A stretch of DNA of 64,000 nucleotides from Rhodococcus sp040643435 (GCF_040643435.1 NZ_JBEYUH010000008.1:1-64000), one strand, 5' to 3'; shown: positions 33,112 to 42,475, counted from the first letter of the stretch. Program-made: numbers and translations. Notes: a model not told the origin generated them from the letters alone.

Positions 33112-33663
33112 TCAGCGGACTGCGCCGACGATCAAGTTTCGGAGATCTTGCTCCCCACTCGGATCCGCAAGGTCGATCCGCACCTCCACGACGGGCCCCG
33201 AGGCGTGTTCGTCCCACGACCAACCCAGATCCTCGAGCACCCGGAACATGGTGGTGTTCTCGGTCAGCACGAACGCCGTGAGATGCCGGATGCCACGTCG
33301 CCAGGCGATACCCACCAGGCGCTGCAGCAACGTGGTACCGACTCCGTGGTGTTGGAAGGGATGACCGACAGCAACGGCGCATTCCGCCGTGGCATCACCC
33401 GAATCCGCCTCGACGACGGTGTAGTTCGCGACCCCGACGAGCGTTCCGTCGTCGAAGGCACCCAGACTGACGTGCCGGTCGTCCTGACGACAGAGCATCT
33501 CCACGAGATCGTCGAGGTGCCGGGGGACGAGCGTGAAGAAGCGCATATAGGTGTCGCGCCTGGTGAGGTGCTCGTGCAATGCGCGAACGCGATCCTCATC
33601 CTTCCGCTCCAAGGGACGAATCACCAGGTCAGCACAGACGATGTGTGGCGGAGTAGTTCCCAT
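33112..33663 (-). CDS. GNAT-family N-acetyltransferase
   Basis: A 183-residue GNAT protein. The acetyl-CoA loop is AVAVGHPFQHHGVGTTLLQRLVGIA (Q/R-x-x-G-x-G/A type: QHHGVGT) and ENTTMFRVLEDLGW is the fourth motif. It opens with LVIRPLERKDEDRVRALHEHLTRRDTYMRFF, a pattern I know from acetyltransferases attached to acetyl-CoA synthetases or in dormancy regulons. The ATG at 33663 has GGGAGAGG upstream; three earlier in-frame ATGs lack a ribosome site. Substrate unknown, possibly protein lysines. Confidence 0.82.
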   Translation of the reverse strand: MGTTPPHIVCADLVIRPLERKDEDRVRALHEHLTRRDTYMRFFTLVPRHLDDLVEMLCRQDDRHVSLGAFDDGTLVGVANYTVVEADSGDATAECAVAVGHPFQHHGVGTTLLQRLVGIAWRRGIRHLTAFVLTENTTMFRVLEDLGWSWDEHASGPVVEVRIDLADPSGEQDLRNLIVGAVR

Positions 33664-34089
33664 CGAGTACATCCTCTCCCCGCTGATCGACATTCCTGTC
33701 GGATGTCGGACCACCTCATGGACGGATGCTCACGTGTTCGCACATGAACATCGCGGCGCCGGCGGTTGCGCATCGGTTCGACGTCACTGGACCCACAGTA
33801 GGCGGGCATTGTCCTTCGGACCCGCGGACCCGACTCTAGGACACCTGTCCACGAGTACACGATCGTGCGCTTCGGTCTGCTCGAACGACGAGACGTATGT
33901 GGAACCACCTACCGTGCCGGAGTACCGGTAGACAGGTGGGTATCGATCACCGATCCCCAGGACGTGTCGGTGGGCAGTTCGACACCCCAGGCAACCGTTG
34001 TGGGGGACACTTCCTTCAGGACCCTGTTCCCGAATCTTCCCTGTCTGTCCACGGCCACGCGACAGTGCGGCGCCGAAGAGGGAGAGGCC
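33664..34089. other. 426-bp divergent promoter region
   Basis: It separates the minus-strand acetyltransferase from the plus-strand P-type ATPase. No convincing gene is seen; the plus-strand frame does extend upstream of the ATPase start to 33865, but without a ribosome site or conserved sequence. It contains the DosR-like sequence at 34015-34034. Confidence 0.6.
34015..34034 (+). promoter_or_regulatory. DosR-box-like sequence upstream of the P-type ATPase
   Basis: TTCAGGACCCTGTTCCCGAA agrees with the mycobacterial DosR palindrome TTSGGGACTWWAGTCCCSAA at 15 of 20 positions by hand alignment, including both outer arms (TTC...CGAA). It ends 55 bp before the ATG of the ATPase gene, a normal distance. 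The downstream genes are of kinds found in DosR regulons. Binding is untested. Confidence 0.45.
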
Positions 34090-36882
34090 ATGACAGCCGC
34101 AACGACAGGCGAGAACCAGCACGATCCGCCCGTCGATCCACTCGAAGCACTCGACCGCCTCTTACGGGACCTGCGATCGTCCCGTACCGGCCTGTCCACA
34201 CGCGAGGCGGAGCGGCGCATCGGCCTGCACGGCCACAACGAACTGGTACGCCGCAGGAGCGAAGGATGGCTGCGGGCCCTGACCCGGCAACTCCTCCATC
34301 CGCTGGCGCTGCTGCTGTGGGTGGCCGCCGTGCTGGCAGCATTGTCGGATTCCATTCCTCTGGCCATCGCAATCGTCGTGGTCATCGTCCTCAACGCCGC
34401 CTTTGCATTCGTGCAGGAACGCCACGCAGACCAAGCGGTCGAAGCACTCGCCGCTTATCTGCCCCAACGGGCCCGAGTGCTGCGCGACGAGACCGAGACG
34501 GAGGTCGACGCCCGGGAACTCGTGCCCGGTGACGTCATCGTGGTCTCCGAGGGGGACCGGATCTCCGCCGATGCACGCCTGCTCGACGGGGAGGCAGAGA
34601 TCGACGCGTCGGCGCTCACCGGAGAATCCGTGCCCGTGCGGGTGACCGCCGACAGCGGCGACAGTCGTGTCCCTCTGATCCATGCGCAAGACGTCGTGTT
34701 CAGCGGCACCAACTGTGTCACCGGCGAAGCAACGGCGGTGGTGTTCGCCACCGGCATGAAGACCGAACTCGGCCGGATCGCCGCGCTGTCCCAAGGGGGT
34801 GGGCATCAGGAAAGCCCATTGGAGAAACAGGTCAAGCGTGCCGCCCGGCTGATCGCCATCGTCGCCGTGGGCATCGGCGCCGCGTTCATTCCGCTCGGCA
34901 CCCTGCTGACCGGACTGTCGCTCACCGAGTCGCTGAACTTCGCGATCGGACTGATCGTCGCCAACGTACCCGAGGGCCTGCTCCCCACGATCACCCTGGC
35001 GCTCGCCGTGGGGGTACGCCTGCTGGCGCGGCAAGGAGCCCTGGTCAAGCGGATCTCGGCAGTCGAGACTCTCGGATCGACGAATGTCATCTGCACCGAC
35101 AAGACCGGCACCCTCACCGTGAACCGGATGACCGTCACGCAGGCGTGGACAAGCGATGGAGTCGCCGATTTCGATCCCACCCGGCCACTTCCCACAGCGA
35201 GCTCCGTCCTGCAGCGACTCATCGCGGCGGCGGTGTGGTGCAACAACTCCGAACTGGCGGAATCGCCGCGACCCGAGGGGGAACTCGCCGAGAGCCCCGG
35301 TGTGGGTGATCCCACCGAGATCGCTCTCCTCCAGGCCGCCGAGCGTCTGGGCGTCGAACCGCGCCGCAACAAGGACGACAGGCTGGCACAGTTCCATTTC
35401 GATCCGAACCTGCGACGGATGTCGACGGTGGACCGCGTCGGCACAGCGACCGTCGTACACACCAAAGGCGCACCCGAGGTGGTACTCGCCCGCTGCACTC
35501 ACGTCGCCACCACCACCGGCACCAGACCGTTGACGGACGAGGAACGCAGGACGATCGAGGCCCTCATCGCCGACTGGGCACGTCGCGGGCGGCGCCTGCT
35601 GGCGATCGCCGAACGTCCTCTCACCCCTTCCGAAGTTCCCGAGAACCTGTCCCGAGAGGAGGCCGAGAAAGGTTCGACGCTCCTCGGTGTAACGGCCATG
35701 ATCGATCCACCTCGCCCCGAGGTACCCGAAGCCGTGGACCGATGCCATTCGGCTGGAATTCGCCTGATCGTCGTCACCGGCGACCATGCGCTCACTGCCC
35801 GCGGAATCGCCGAGAGCGTGCACATCGGAAAAGGTGGTCTGCGCGTGATCGGCGGAGACGAGGCGGACGCGATGTCCGACGGCGAACTCGACGCTGCCCT
35901 CGCAGGTGATGACGAGATCGTCTTCGCACGCAGTTCACCGGAGACGAAACTGCGCGTCACCGATGCCCTTCAGGAATCGGGTCATATCGTCGCCATGACC
36001 GGAGACGGCGCCAACGACGCGCCGGCCCTGCGACAGGCCGACATCGGAGTGGCGATGGGCCGCTCCGGCACGGACGTCGCGCGGGAAGCTGCCGTCATGG
36101 TGCTCGTCGACGACAATTTCGCCACGATCGTCGGCGCCGTCCAAGCCGGACGGCGCGTCTACGACAACGTCCGCAAATTCATCGTCTACATATTCGCGCA
36201 CGCCACACCCGAGGTCGTGCCCTTCCTCGCCTATGCCCTCACCAGCGGCGGGATCCCCCTGCCGCTGACCATCATGCAGATCCTCGCCATCGACCTCGGC
36301 ACCGAGACACTTCCGGCCCTGGCGCTCGGACGGGAGAAAGCCGAACCGGACCTCATGCAACGTCCCCCTCGACCACGCACACAGTCGGTGATCGACGGCC
36401 CGATGCTCGCACGGTCATGGGGTCTGCTTGGTGGCGTCTCCGCTGTCCTGGTGATGGGCCTGTTCTTGCTCACCCTGGTCGACGGTGGATGGACCTTCGG
36501 GGCCGACACCAGCACCGGAGCATTGCACGATACGTGGAGGGAGGCGACGACGATGACCTTTCTCAGCATCGTGGCCTGCCAGATCGGCACCGCGATGGCC
36601 TCTCGGACCAGCCGCAGCTCACTCGCACAGATAGGATTCACGACGAATCGAATGCTGCTGTGGGGCATCGCCTTCGAGGTCGTATTCGCGGCGGCGGTCG
36701 TGACCCTCCCCCCATTGCAGATCGTCTTCGGCACCGAGGTGCCGGACCTGTGGTTACTGGCCCTGCTGGTCCCGATGCCGGTCATCGTGTGGGGAAGCGA
36801 CGAGTTGTTCCGATGGTGGCGCCGGGATCGGAAGCAAGCACGGTTCGGTCATACCCACCCAGCTCAGGCGTCACCGGTGTAA
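34090..36882 (+). CDS. P2-type cation-transporting ATPase
   Basis: A 930-residue P-type ATPase. Phosphorylated Asp337 is in ICTDKTGTLTVNRMT; the dephosphorylation loop is ALTGESVPV; the ion-binding helix reads ANVPEGLLPTITLAL; nucleotide and hinge motifs are HTKGAPEVVL and MTGDGANDAPALRQADIGVAMG. PEGLLPT resembles the P2C (Na+/K+) pattern more than the P2A Ca2+ PEGLPA pattern, so a monovalent or Ca2+ substrate stays open. The ATG at 34090 with GGGAGAGG is chosen. Similar pumps (CtpF) are DosR-controlled in M. tuberculosis, in line with the DosR-like box upstream. Confidence 0.92.
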   Translation: MTAATTGENQHDPPVDPLEALDRLLRDLRSSRTGLSTREAERRIGLHGHNELVRRRSEGWLRALTRQLLHPLALLLWVAAVLAALSDSIPLAIAIVVVIVLNAAFAFVQERHADQAVEALAAYLPQRARVLRDETETEVDARELVPGDVIVVSEGDRISADARLLDGEAEIDASALTGESVPVRVTADSGDSRVPLIHAQDVVFSGTNCVTGEATAVVFATGMKTELGRIAALSQGGGHQESPLEKQVKRAARLIAIVAVGIGAAFIPLGTLLTGLSLTESLNFAIGLIVANVPEGLLPTITLALAVGVRLLARQGALVKRISAVETLGSTNVICTDKTGTLTVNRMTVTQAWTSDGVADFDPTRPLPTASSVLQRLIAAAVWCNNSELAESPRPEGELAESPGVGDPTEIALLQAAERLGVEPRRNKDDRLAQFHFDPNLRRMSTVDRVGTATVVHTKGAPEVVLARCTHVATTTGTRPLTDEERRTIEALIADWARRGRRLLAIAERPLTPSEVPENLSREEAEKGSTLLGVTAMIDPPRPEVPEAVDRCHSAGIRLIVVTGDHALTARGIAESVHIGKGGLRVIGGDEADAMSDGELDAALAGDDEIVFARSSPETKLRVTDALQESGHIVAMTGDGANDAPALRQADIGVAMGRSGTDVAREAAVMVLVDDNFATIVGAVQAGRRVYDNVRKFIVYIFAHATPEVVPFLAYALTSGGIPLPLTIMQILAIDLGTETLPALALGREKAEPDLMQRPPRPRTQSVIDGPMLARSWGLLGGVSAVLVMGLFLLTLVDGGWTFGADTSTGALHDTWREATTMTFLSIVACQIGTAMASRTSRSSLAQIGFTTNRMLLWGIAFEVVFAAAVVTLPPLQIVFGTEVPDLWLLALLVPMPVIVWGSDELFRWWRRDRKQARFGHTHPAQASPV

Positions 36883-36953
36883 TCCTCTCGGGAAGAAGGT
36901 CACCGCCGAATCTCGGTTGTCGCGTCACCGAGCGGAGAGGAAGGGGGATCCGC

Positions 36954-37292
36954 ATGTCCGACGACACGGAGACCTTGCAGGTGGAACTGGAGGAGGTCGG
37001 CGCCCGCCACTGGTGGGCTGCGCTTCTCGCGACACTGTCGTCACAGTCGGGCAACGCCTACATGCGGTTCGTCGGGGTCGTGGACGGGGAGCCACGTTAT
37101 AGCGGCCCAACCTTCCCGGTACCTCGTGGATGGGGAACGGACCCCCCACGCGAGAAATGGGCTCCGGGACTGGGAGAAAGTCTCGCCGAGCTGGAGCGGC
37201 AGATCGAGAGCGACGGATGGAAGCAGGTCGATCACGGATCCGAGAGGTGGGAGCTGACCTATCGCCGCCCGGTCACCCGCCCCGCAAGATAG
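36954..37292 (+). CDS. Hypothetical protein, 112 residues
   Basis: A soluble, mixed-charge protein starting MSDDTETLQVELEEVGARHW, preceded by GAGGAAGGGGG, a strong ribosome site. The middle has FVGVVDGEPRYSGPTFPVPRGWG and the end WKQVDHGSERWELTYRRPVTRP, which suggests a small alpha-beta fold. I recognise no family. It lies 71 bp after the ATPase gene and converges on the PEP-synthase gene, so it may share the ATPase transcript. Confidence 0.65.
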   Translation: MSDDTETLQVELEEVGARHWWAALLATLSSQSGNAYMRFVGVVDGEPRYSGPTFPVPRGWGTDPPREKWAPGLGESLAELERQIESDGWKQVDHGSERWELTYRRPVTRPAR

Positions 37293-37304
37293 CGGACCTC
37301 GACG

Positions 37305-39590
37305 TTACCCCTCGCCACGGCGAGCGTGTTCGAGGAGAATCCGCTGTTCCGCTCGCGCCACGGTCCGCCTCGTCTGCGCCGCTGCGTCCGGCGTGACCGA
37401 CACCGAGGTGATACCGCGCCGCACGAGATGTTCCGCGAGGTCGGTACTCGTCGACACCGCGTGCCCACACAGGGAGGTCGTCAGTCCGGCAGCAGAGGCC
37501 TTCTCCACGATATGGTCGATCGCGTCGAGTACGGCCGGGTCGAGCGTGTCGAACAGGTCCTTGCACATCTCCGAGTCCCGGTCCACACCGAGCATCAACT
37601 GCGTGAGGTCGTTGCTCCCGATGGAGACGCCGTGGATGCCGAGCTTCGCGTACTCCGGTAGCCAGTAGACGACCGAGGGAACCTCGGCCATGATCCAGCG
37701 CAGCATACGCTGGTCGGAACCGAGAGGATGCCGGTCGAGCTGCTCGAGGCATTCTCGCAGCTCCCAGCGGGTGCGCACGAACGGAATCATCAGGTGCACG
37801 TTGGGGTGTGTGCTGCGAACGTGATGCAGCACATCGAGATCCAGCGAGAACAGCTCCGGATCCCGCACGTATCGGAAGCACCCGCGGTAACCGATCATCG
37901 GGTTCTCTTCGTGGGGTTCGACCTCGCCTCCTTCGAGGTCGGCGAACTCGTTGCTGCGCAGATCGATTGCGCGATACACCACCGGACGTGGCGCGAATGC
38001 CGCCGCGATCTTCGCGACGCCTCCTGCCATCTTCTCCACGTACTCCCCACGACGTCCCTGGGCGATCATGTGGGAGGGATGCTCGCCGGCGAGTGCCTCG
38101 GTGATCATGAACTCGGCACGCAGCAGACCGACACCGTCGACATCCGAAGCGGCGACGGCATCGGCTGCGTCGGGGGTCGCGAGGTTGACGTACACCGCCG
38201 TCGCCGTGACGGCGGCAGCCTCTGTCACCGACGCCATCGGCGCGGATACCGTCGTGGACGGACGCTCGTCGGTGTGGACTGCTCCGTCGAACACCACCCC
38301 GGCGTTGCCGTCCACGGTGATCACCTGTCCGTCACGCAGGTCGGTAGTGGCGGTACGTGCGCCGACCACCACGGGCTTACCGAGCTCACGTCCGACGATG
38401 GCCGCGTGACAGGTGATGCCACCTCCGTCGGTGACGATGCCGCCGGCGCGCCGCAGGATCGGCAGCCAGTCCGGCCGTGTCATGGGCGCCACGATGATCT
38501 CGCCGTCGGTCAGACGCTTCCCGTCGGTGAGTTCGTGCAGTATCCGCACGCGGCCGGTCGCCGTTCCGGGGCCGGCACCGAGGCCGATCAGCAAAGGTTG
38601 CGCTTCGCTGTCGTCGGACGAGCCCGCGGACGACGACTGTTCGAGGGTCGTGATCGGGCGGGTCTGCACGATCCACAGCTCGTTGTTCTCGAACGCGAAC
38701 TCGAGATCCTGAGGCCGCCCGTAATGCTCCTCGACTCCCGCGGCCAGGCGCGCGACCCGCCCGAGCTGATCGTCGTCGAGCACCCGGGTGGCGCCGGCCG
38801 GATCGACGGCGACGCGACTGTCCCCGGTGTGCGTCGAGGCGATCCGGAACTCCTGATGACCGAGATGCACATCGAGCACCTCGAAGCTGTCCTTGGCGAC
38901 GACGTAGGTGTCGGGTTCGACCTGTCCGCCGACGACGACCTCGCCCAGCCCGAGCGCCGCCTCGACCACGATACGGTCGAGCTCACCGGTGCGGGGGTCG
39001 GCGGTGAATGCAACACCGGACGACTCCGACTTCACCATCACCTGGACGACCACGGCGATGGACGGTTCGTCGGTCACCCCTCGCAGACCTCGGTAGGTAC
39101 GGGCGCGTTCGGACCACAGGGACGCCCAGCATTGCTGAACCGCACGGACCACCGCGTCGGCGCCGATGATATTCGTGTAGGACTCGTGGATCCCTGCGAA
39201 CGAGGTATCCGAGGCATCTTCGGCCGGTGCGGAGGAACGTACCGCGACCGGTACGTCCGGCCCGAGACTCCGGTAGGCGGAGACGATGGCCGCCCGCATC
39301 TCGTCGGGGACGGGTGAATCGGTCACCAGAGCCGCGAGCGCGGCGGACGTGCGGATGAGCGTGGCGTCGTCGATGTCGGGCGCCGGCACCGCTTCGGCGG
39401 CAAGTTCTGCTCGTACCCCGGCGGCCTCCATCGCGTCGAGATAGGCATGGGTGGTGACGGCGAACGCAGCGGGTACCGGAAAGCCTGCGCGGGTCATTTC
39501 TCCGAGATTGGCGGACTTACCTCCGACCGTTGGTGCGTCCTCGGCGCCTACCGCGTCGATCGGTCGGACCCACAGGTTGTGTTCGGCCAT
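37305..39590 (-). CDS. ppsA: Phosphoenolpyruvate synthase-like PEP-utilising enzyme
   Basis: A 761-residue enzyme with all three parts of PEP synthase: an ATP-grasp domain (from VGGKSANLGEMTRAGFPVP, with SSAPAEDASDTSFAGIHESYTN), a swivelling phosphohistidine domain (GGGITCHAAIVGRELGKPVVVG, catalytic His395), and the C-terminal PEP/pyruvate barrel (IGSNDLTQLMLGVDRDS; catalytic Cys in TSLCGHAVS). It should convert pyruvate and ATP to PEP, AMP and phosphate. It is slightly short for PpsA (about 790) and could instead be a pyruvate phosphate dikinase-like relative. The ATG at 39590 is preceded by GGAGTC. A DosR-like site lies about 100 bp upstream. Confidence 0.88.
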   Translation of the reverse strand: MAEHNLWVRPIDAVGAEDAPTVGGKSANLGEMTRAGFPVPAAFAVTTHAYLDAMEAAGVRAELAAEAVPAPDIDDATLIRTSAALAALVTDSPVPDEMRAAIVSAYRSLGPDVPVAVRSSAPAEDASDTSFAGIHESYTNIIGADAVVRAVQQCWASLWSERARTYRGLRGVTDEPSIAVVVQVMVKSESSGVAFTADPRTGELDRIVVEAALGLGEVVVGGQVEPDTYVVAKDSFEVLDVHLGHQEFRIASTHTGDSRVAVDPAGATRVLDDDQLGRVARLAAGVEEHYGRPQDLEFAFENNELWIVQTRPITTLEQSSSAGSSDDSEAQPLLIGLGAGPGTATGRVRILHELTDGKRLTDGEIIVAPMTRPDWLPILRRAGGIVTDGGGITCHAAIVGRELGKPVVVGARTATTDLRDGQVITVDGNAGVVFDGAVHTDERPSTTVSAPMASVTEAAAVTATAVYVNLATPDAADAVAASDVDGVGLLRAEFMITEALAGEHPSHMIAQGRRGEYVEKMAGGVAKIAAAFAPRPVVYRAIDLRSNEFADLEGGEVEPHEENPMIGYRGCFRYVRDPELFSLDLDVLHHVRSTHPNVHLMIPFVRTRWELRECLEQLDRHPLGSDQRMLRWIMAEVPSVVYWLPEYAKLGIHGVSIGSNDLTQLMLGVDRDSEMCKDLFDTLDPAVLDAIDHIVEKASAAGLTTSLCGHAVSTSTDLAEHLVRRGITSVSVTPDAAAQTRRTVARAEQRILLEHARRGEG

Positions 39591-39687
39591 CGATGACTCC
39601 CCACGCTTTGCCGCCCCGCGTCGACCTTTCCGGGCCGGATCGGATACTCGATCTTCCCCTCGTCGTTTCGACGATATCGAATACCGT

Positions 39688-39701
39688 GGGGTGAAAGTCC
39701 G
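39688..39701 (-). promoter_or_regulatory. DosR-core-like sequence between the PEP-synthase and K+ channel genes
   Basis: On the minus strand CGGACTTTCACCCC matches the core GGGACTTTNGNCCC at 10 of 12 defined positions. It sits in the 132-bp divergent promoter between two genes, about 98 bp from the PEP-synthase start and 22 bp from the channel start. Weaker than the ATPase site on the outer arms. Confidence 0.35.
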
Positions 39702-39722
39702 CATTCCGGAACAGGAATCATC

Positions 39723-40262
39723 ATGGGCGATTCCCCGCGAGTACCCGACCCGCGGGAACGGAGACGGTTGATCCTGAGCGCGGTCGTGCGCCCGACGTTC
39801 ACCGCCTTCGTACTGGTCGGTGCTTATTTCGTGGTTCCTTTCGAGCATGTCCGCAGCATTTCCGAGATTCTGACCCTCGTGGGGGGCTGTACAGCGGTCC
39901 TGCTGGTCGGCTGGTGGCAGATCCGCCGGATCCTCGCCTCGGAGTATCCGGCGCTCCAGGCGGTCGAGGCACTCACCACGACCGTGGCCCTGTATCTCGT
40001 GGTATTCGCAGCCCTCTATCTCAGCATGTCCGTGGCACGGCCGGACAGCTTCACCGAACCGTTGTCCCGCGTCGACGCCCTCTACTTCTGCCTGACCGTG
40101 TTCTCCACGGTGGGATTCGGGGACATCACCGCTGCGACCGGGACCGCACGGGCCGTCGTGTCTGCGCAGATCGTCGCAAATCTGGTTCTGCTGGCGCTCG
40201 GGATCCGCTTGGTCACAGCAGCTGTGCAGTGGCGTCGTCGCAGTCGCGGGGACGACGGATAA
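39723..40262 (+). CDS. Two-pore-helix type potassium channel
   Basis: A 179-residue membrane protein. The selectivity filter TVGFGD (residues 129-134, in YFCLTVFSTVGFGDITAATG) and the helices either side define an Ion_trans_2 K+ channel. Two further hydrophobic helices at about 18-38 and 47-65 precede the pore unit, giving four membrane segments. There is no RCK or other ligand domain, so gating is unknown. Divergent from the PEP-synthase gene. Confidence 0.88.
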   Translation: MGDSPRVPDPRERRRLILSAVVRPTFTAFVLVGAYFVVPFEHVRSISEILTLVGGCTAVLLVGWWQIRRILASEYPALQAVEALTTTVALYLVVFAALYLSMSVARPDSFTEPLSRVDALYFCLTVFSTVGFGDITAATGTARAVVSAQIVANLVLLALGIRLVTAAVQWRRRSRGDDG

Positions 40263-40363
40263 GCATTACCGCCATCCACTTCCGCGATGGAGCAATTCGG
40301 GCAGTAATCCTCGTCTTGGTGGCAAATCGGACGTTCACACTCGGCACACCCCGAACGAACGGG

Positions 40364-40778
40364 ATGCAGGCGCCGTGGGCACCGTTGGATGCTCCGGATG
40401 GCCCACACTCGACCCCACCCACGCTCGATCTTCCGGACGCCGCGATGCACGCAGCGCGGACTGTGTCGGCCGAGGCGACCGGCTTCGTGCCTGCCCTCGC
40501 AGGAACCGTGCATCGAGCACTGCGTGGGCGAGGCGGATCTCACCCACAATCGCGGTCTTCCCCGGCCACCCTTCAACGTGATCGTCTCGAACGTGCCGGG
40601 ATCACCGGATCCTTTGTACTGGCACGGCACTCGCGTCGATGCGGCGTATCCGCTGTCCGTGCCCGTAGACGGTCAGGCCCTGAACATCACGTGCCCCAGC
40701 ACCGCCGACATCATCGCCCTCGGACGCGCCCTCGACATCAGCTCCGTCGGCGGAGGAACGTCCGCCTGTGCCGGTTGA
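40364..40778 (+). pseudogene. Relic of a wax-ester synthase/diacylglycerol acyltransferase
   Basis: The C-terminal region of a WS/DGAT protein survives in pieces. In one frame (about 40364-40525) a helical stretch HAARTVSAEATGFVPALAGT fits the linker before the C-terminal domain. In another frame (about 40520-40735) RPPFNVIVSNVPGSPDPLYW and PLSVPVDGQALNITC are the conserved WS/DGAT signature. The N-terminal two thirds, including the HHxxxDG catalytic motif, is absent, and at least one frameshift separates the parts. Intact relatives (Tgs1) make triacylglycerol in dormancy. It cannot be functional. Confidence 0.7.
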
Positions 40779-40963
40779 GTCCACGCAGCGTCGAACAGCG
40801 CGCCCTGTGATCGGGAACCGGACATCTGTGCCGCAATTCGCCGTTCTGCTGTGGCCGGGACTGTGCCGGATCACTATTGAAAGGTCACGGTGCACTCTTC
40901 GGCGGACGCATCCGGCGCCGACACCAGGACTCTCGTACCACTGCTTACGGAGAGTAGGTCCGA

Positions 40964-41860
40964 ATGCAGAAGCTCACCCCCTTCTATGAGAAGGTCCAAT
41001 CCCACTACGACCTGTCCGACGAATTCTTCGAACTGTTCCTCGATCCCACCCGCACGTACAGTTGTGCCTTCTTCGAACGCGACGACATGACCCTCGAGGA
41101 AGCCCAGCTCGCGAAAGTCGACCTCGCCCTCCGGAAGTGCGACCTCCGACCCGGAATGACGCTGCTGGACATCGGCTGCGGATGGGGTTCGACGATGCTG
41201 CGGGCGGCGGAACGATACGACGTCGACGTCATCGGTTTGACGTTGAGCCGCAACCAGTACGAGCACGTCTCGGGCCTGCTGTCACAGATGTCGTCCGGTG
41301 GCCGTAGTGCCGAGGTCCGCTTGCAGGGGTGGGAGGACTTCGACGAACCCGTGGACCGGATCGTGAGCATCGGAGCCTTCGAGCATTTCCGCCGTCAGCG
41401 ATACGACACCTTCTTCGACCGCACCTCGAACATTCTGCCCGACGACGGCCGAATGCTGCTGCACACCATCGTCGGCCATTCCCGCGACCAACTCGAGACC
41501 ATGAAGGTGCCGGTCTATCGCGAGGACGCACTGTTCCTGCGCTTCATCCTGAGAGAGATCTTCCCCGGAGGGCAGCTCCCCGAACGGGATCTGGTCATCA
41601 CCGGCGCACAACGTCACAACTTCTGGGTGCAGAACATCGAGTCTCTGCAACCGCACTACGCCCGTACCCTCGACATGTGGACGCGTGCCCTCGAATCCCG
41701 TCATGACGACGCCGTGCGAATGGCGTCCGAAGAGGTCTACCAGCGGTACATCAAATATCTCACCGGCTGTGCCGAGAATTTCCGGCGTCGCCTCATCGAC
41801 GTCCAGCAGTTCACGCTTGTGAAGCAGCAGCGATCGCGAGGACCGGGCGACGAACCGTAA
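40964..41860 (+). CDS. Cyclopropane-fatty-acid/mycolic-acid methyltransferase family protein
   Basis: A 298-residue SAM-dependent methyltransferase of the CmaA/PcaA/Mma group. It begins with VQSHYDLSDEFFELFLDPTRTYSCAFF, typical of these enzymes, has SAM motif I LLDIGCGWGSTMLRAAERYDVDVIGLTLS, and IVSIGAFEHFRRQRYDTFF. These act on double bonds or oxygenated groups of fatty or mycolic acids. The ATG at 40964 has GGAGAG upstream. A weak DosR-core-like string (40926-40939) precedes it. In Rhodococcus such enzymes may tune membrane lipids or mycolates; specificity is not readable. Confidence 0.9.
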   Translation: MQKLTPFYEKVQSHYDLSDEFFELFLDPTRTYSCAFFERDDMTLEEAQLAKVDLALRKCDLRPGMTLLDIGCGWGSTMLRAAERYDVDVIGLTLSRNQYEHVSGLLSQMSSGGRSAEVRLQGWEDFDEPVDRIVSIGAFEHFRRQRYDTFFDRTSNILPDDGRMLLHTIVGHSRDQLETMKVPVYREDALFLRFILREIFPGGQLPERDLVITGAQRHNFWVQNIESLQPHYARTLDMWTRALESRHDDAVRMASEEVYQRYIKYLTGCAENFRRRLIDVQQFTLVKQQRSRGPGDEP

Positions 41861-41866
41861 GCCCGT

Positions 41867-42475
41867 TCACCGACCTGTCGCGACCGGCCCGGGGCGGAAC
41901 GAATCCGGTGACGCCGCATGCCGATTTGCTGCCCAGGTAGGCGGTGGATCGGAATTCCAGGCGCGGATCGCGTTGGCGGACAGTGCGCCGAAACTCATCG
42001 ACGAGACCTTCAGCAGCGACATCGAGTACGGCCGGGTGCACTCGGGGCCTCCGATGATCACGCGGGGTGGGGCGTCGGGTTCGGGTACCGGCGCTGTCGA
42101 ATGCACCAGATACTCGTAGCCGATCTCGTAGACGTCACGCTCGGTTCCGAACGACAACTCTCCGTGGATGCCCTTTGCGCGCTCGTAGACGACAGTACGC
42201 ACGTCCCTGTCGAACGGACGCCCGTCGAAGTTCCGTTCGACGAAGTACTGCTGCAACTCCGGACGCACACTCTCGAGCAGATACCGCATGTGGCCGAGTA
42301 CCGGATAGTTGCGCAGCACCGAATGCCGTCGCTGGACCAGATCGTAGATCCCTACTCCGAGCAGGAAAGCCAGGAGGACAACCAGGACCCACCAGCCCCA
42401 GCCTCCGACCGCCGCGACAACACCGACCATCACCAGGATCAGGCCGAGAAAACCGACGAGGAAGAACCGCAGCAC
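41867..42475 (-). pseudogene. Truncated FMN-binding glutamate-synthase-like protein
   Basis: The first about 165 residues match the membrane-anchored GltS-like family: two hydrophobic segments (MLRFFLVGFLGLILVMVGVV and WVLVVLLAFLLGVGIYDLVQ), RRHSVLRNYPVLGHMRYLLE, and VSSMSFGALSANAIRAWN. Normally this continues through the FMN/glutamate-synthase barrel to about 520 residues. Here the sequence diverges at the residue after RAWN into about 35 unrelated residues and stops at 41867. The barrel is missing, so the gene is dead or encodes only an anchor fragment. The deletion end lies just beside the methyltransferase stop. Confidence 0.75.

Noticed and set aside
40082..40630. Minus-strand frame with a zinc-ribbon-like Cys pattern
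   Set aside because: It overlaps the K+ channel end and the WS/DGAT relic, has no ribosome site, and the Cys pattern is limited to a short stretch; likely chance.
40926..40939. AGGACTCTCGTACC as a third DosR core
   Set aside because: Only 9 of 12 defined positions match and it lies 24 bp before the start codon; too weak to list as a site.
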